Source: an uncultured Muribaculaceae bacterium
Lineage (GTDB): Bacteria > Bacteroidota > Bacteroidia > Bacteroidales > Muribaculaceae
Direction of reading: 5' to 3'
Assembly: GCA_905209725.1 (NCBI GenBank)
Contig: CAJLTZ010000003.1
Span: 1-52,015, forward strand
Length of the DNA: 52,015 bases
Shown: positions 51,649-52,015 of the stretch, piece by piece
Position numbering within the stretch: position 1 is the first letter of the stretch
Layout: every line of letters begins with the position of its first letter
Position numbers and translations under genes: made by a program
Notes under the pieces: generated by a model
What the model was told of the DNA's origin: nothing
Databases searched by the model: none
What the model saw: the letters and a program-made list of their open reading frames with translations, nothing else

Positions 51649-52015
51649 TCCATAAAAGGTAAATAGTCCATTCCCCATACACCGAGTTTGGGTGCATCGG
51701 GCTTGGATAGATTTATGCCTAACGCTATTGCAAGGTCAAGAGCAAAATACATACTCTTTATCATTAATTCAATAGTTGCAAGAGGTGTCGAGAGGTTGCT
51801 CTTTATTCTGACAGAGGGTAGTTTTTCCATCTCGGTGTTAGCGTGATAGCGAGTAATAATTTCTTCGGCCAATCTTGTATCTTGCTTGGTCTCAAAGGTC
51901 ACGATTGCTGTTTCGTGCTGATGTTCTTTAACAAATGCGTGACGGCCATGCGTGAAGTTCTTAACCTACATTATTCATAGGGTGCCTTAACGTGCGGCAC
52001 TGGGCTGAAACCACG
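51639..52015 (-). pseudogene. SIS-domain protein C-terminal region, frame-broken or partial
   Basis: The reading frame 51639-51965 carries the C-terminal marks of SIS sugar-isomerase-like proteins: NFTHGRHAF, a later helix IELMIKSMYFALDLAIALGI, and a KPDAPKLGVWGMDYL end. The region needed upstream is out of frame: TTA AGA fits the motif only with one base added (LRNFTHGRH), and the adjoining frame (VPHVKAPYE) meets TAA at 51971-51973. If intact, only GTG 51902 could start it, losing the HGRH motif. It is therefore either a decayed gene or a contig-end sequence error. It extends past the window edge. SIS proteins bind phosphosugars. Confidence 0.55.

Larger units (their letters stand above)
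43746..52015. mobile_element. Integrated element / accessory island, right end outside the window
   Basis: From here the base composition drops in GC to the eye and gene content becomes accessory: tyrosine and serine recombinases, an excisionase-like HTH protein, an XRE regulator and a block of rare genes. The left boundary is placed after the DUF2795 terminator and before the integrase stop at 43875. The right att site is not in the window. No relaxase or conjugation genes are seen here. Confidence 0.7.

Overview
The window reads as a chromosome segment of a gut Bacteroidales bacterium, most likely near Muribaculaceae. The signs are Bacteroidetes promoters (TTTG at -33, TAnnTTTG at -7), few Shine-Dalgarno sites, DUF4270 and DUF4925 lipoproteins, T9SS-like C-terminal tails, a Bacteroides-type FrdCAB fumarate reductase and an inositol-lipid gene set. 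The family-level placement is inference.

Region by region: (1) 1-2.9 kb is the end of a surface-polysaccharide locus (sugar aminotransferase, glycosyltransferase). (2) 2.9-4.9 kb holds a HdeD-like membrane protein and a DUF4925 lipoprotein, each with a short tandem repeat upstream of its start. (3) 5.0-9.3 kb is a minus-strand operon panC-panD-ffh-ABC-F. (4) 9.6-12.1 kb holds two tandem paralogous secreted proteins with near-copied promoters. (5) 12.2-16.4 kb is a plus-strand run: GT5-like glycogen synthase, DUF4270 lipoprotein, CapA-like protein, RecO. (6) 16.4-20.2 kb holds corA, a nitroreductase, a compact transcription unit with a 76-codon basic ORF, and dnaX. (7) 20.3-26 kb holds a NudC-like Nudix enzyme, an unknown secreted protein, an MFS transporter and an M1 peptidase. 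(8) 26-30 kb is frdCAB, divergent from tRNA-Arg(TCT). (9) 30.3-35.0 kb is a five-gene minus-strand operon that looks like the inositol-lipid pathway: nucleotidyltransferase, ATP-grasp, CDP-alcohol phosphatidyltransferase, HAD hydrolase, myo-inositol-phosphate synthase. (10) 35.2-43.7 kb holds pdxA, rlmN, a PpiD-like chaperone, metK behind a SAM-II-like riboswitch and a terminator, a secreted protein, a PduO-type adenosyltransferase and a DUF2795 protein.

(11) From about 43.75 kb to the end the DNA is visibly AT-richer and is an integrated element. It has a tyrosine recombinase, a small HTH protein and a serine recombinase in one operon, facing an XRE regulator across a divergent promoter region with a perfect inverted 10-bp repeat placed on both promoters. 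Behind these lies a cargo block: a DGQHR (ParB/DndB-like) protein, two unrecognised proteins, a NADAR-domain protein, a two-HTH protein fused to a degenerate DNA-methyltransferase-like domain, and a broken SIS-domain gene at the window edge. This block is the best candidate for an undescribed system, perhaps a nucleotide- or ADP-ribose-linked conflict module; that function is inference only.
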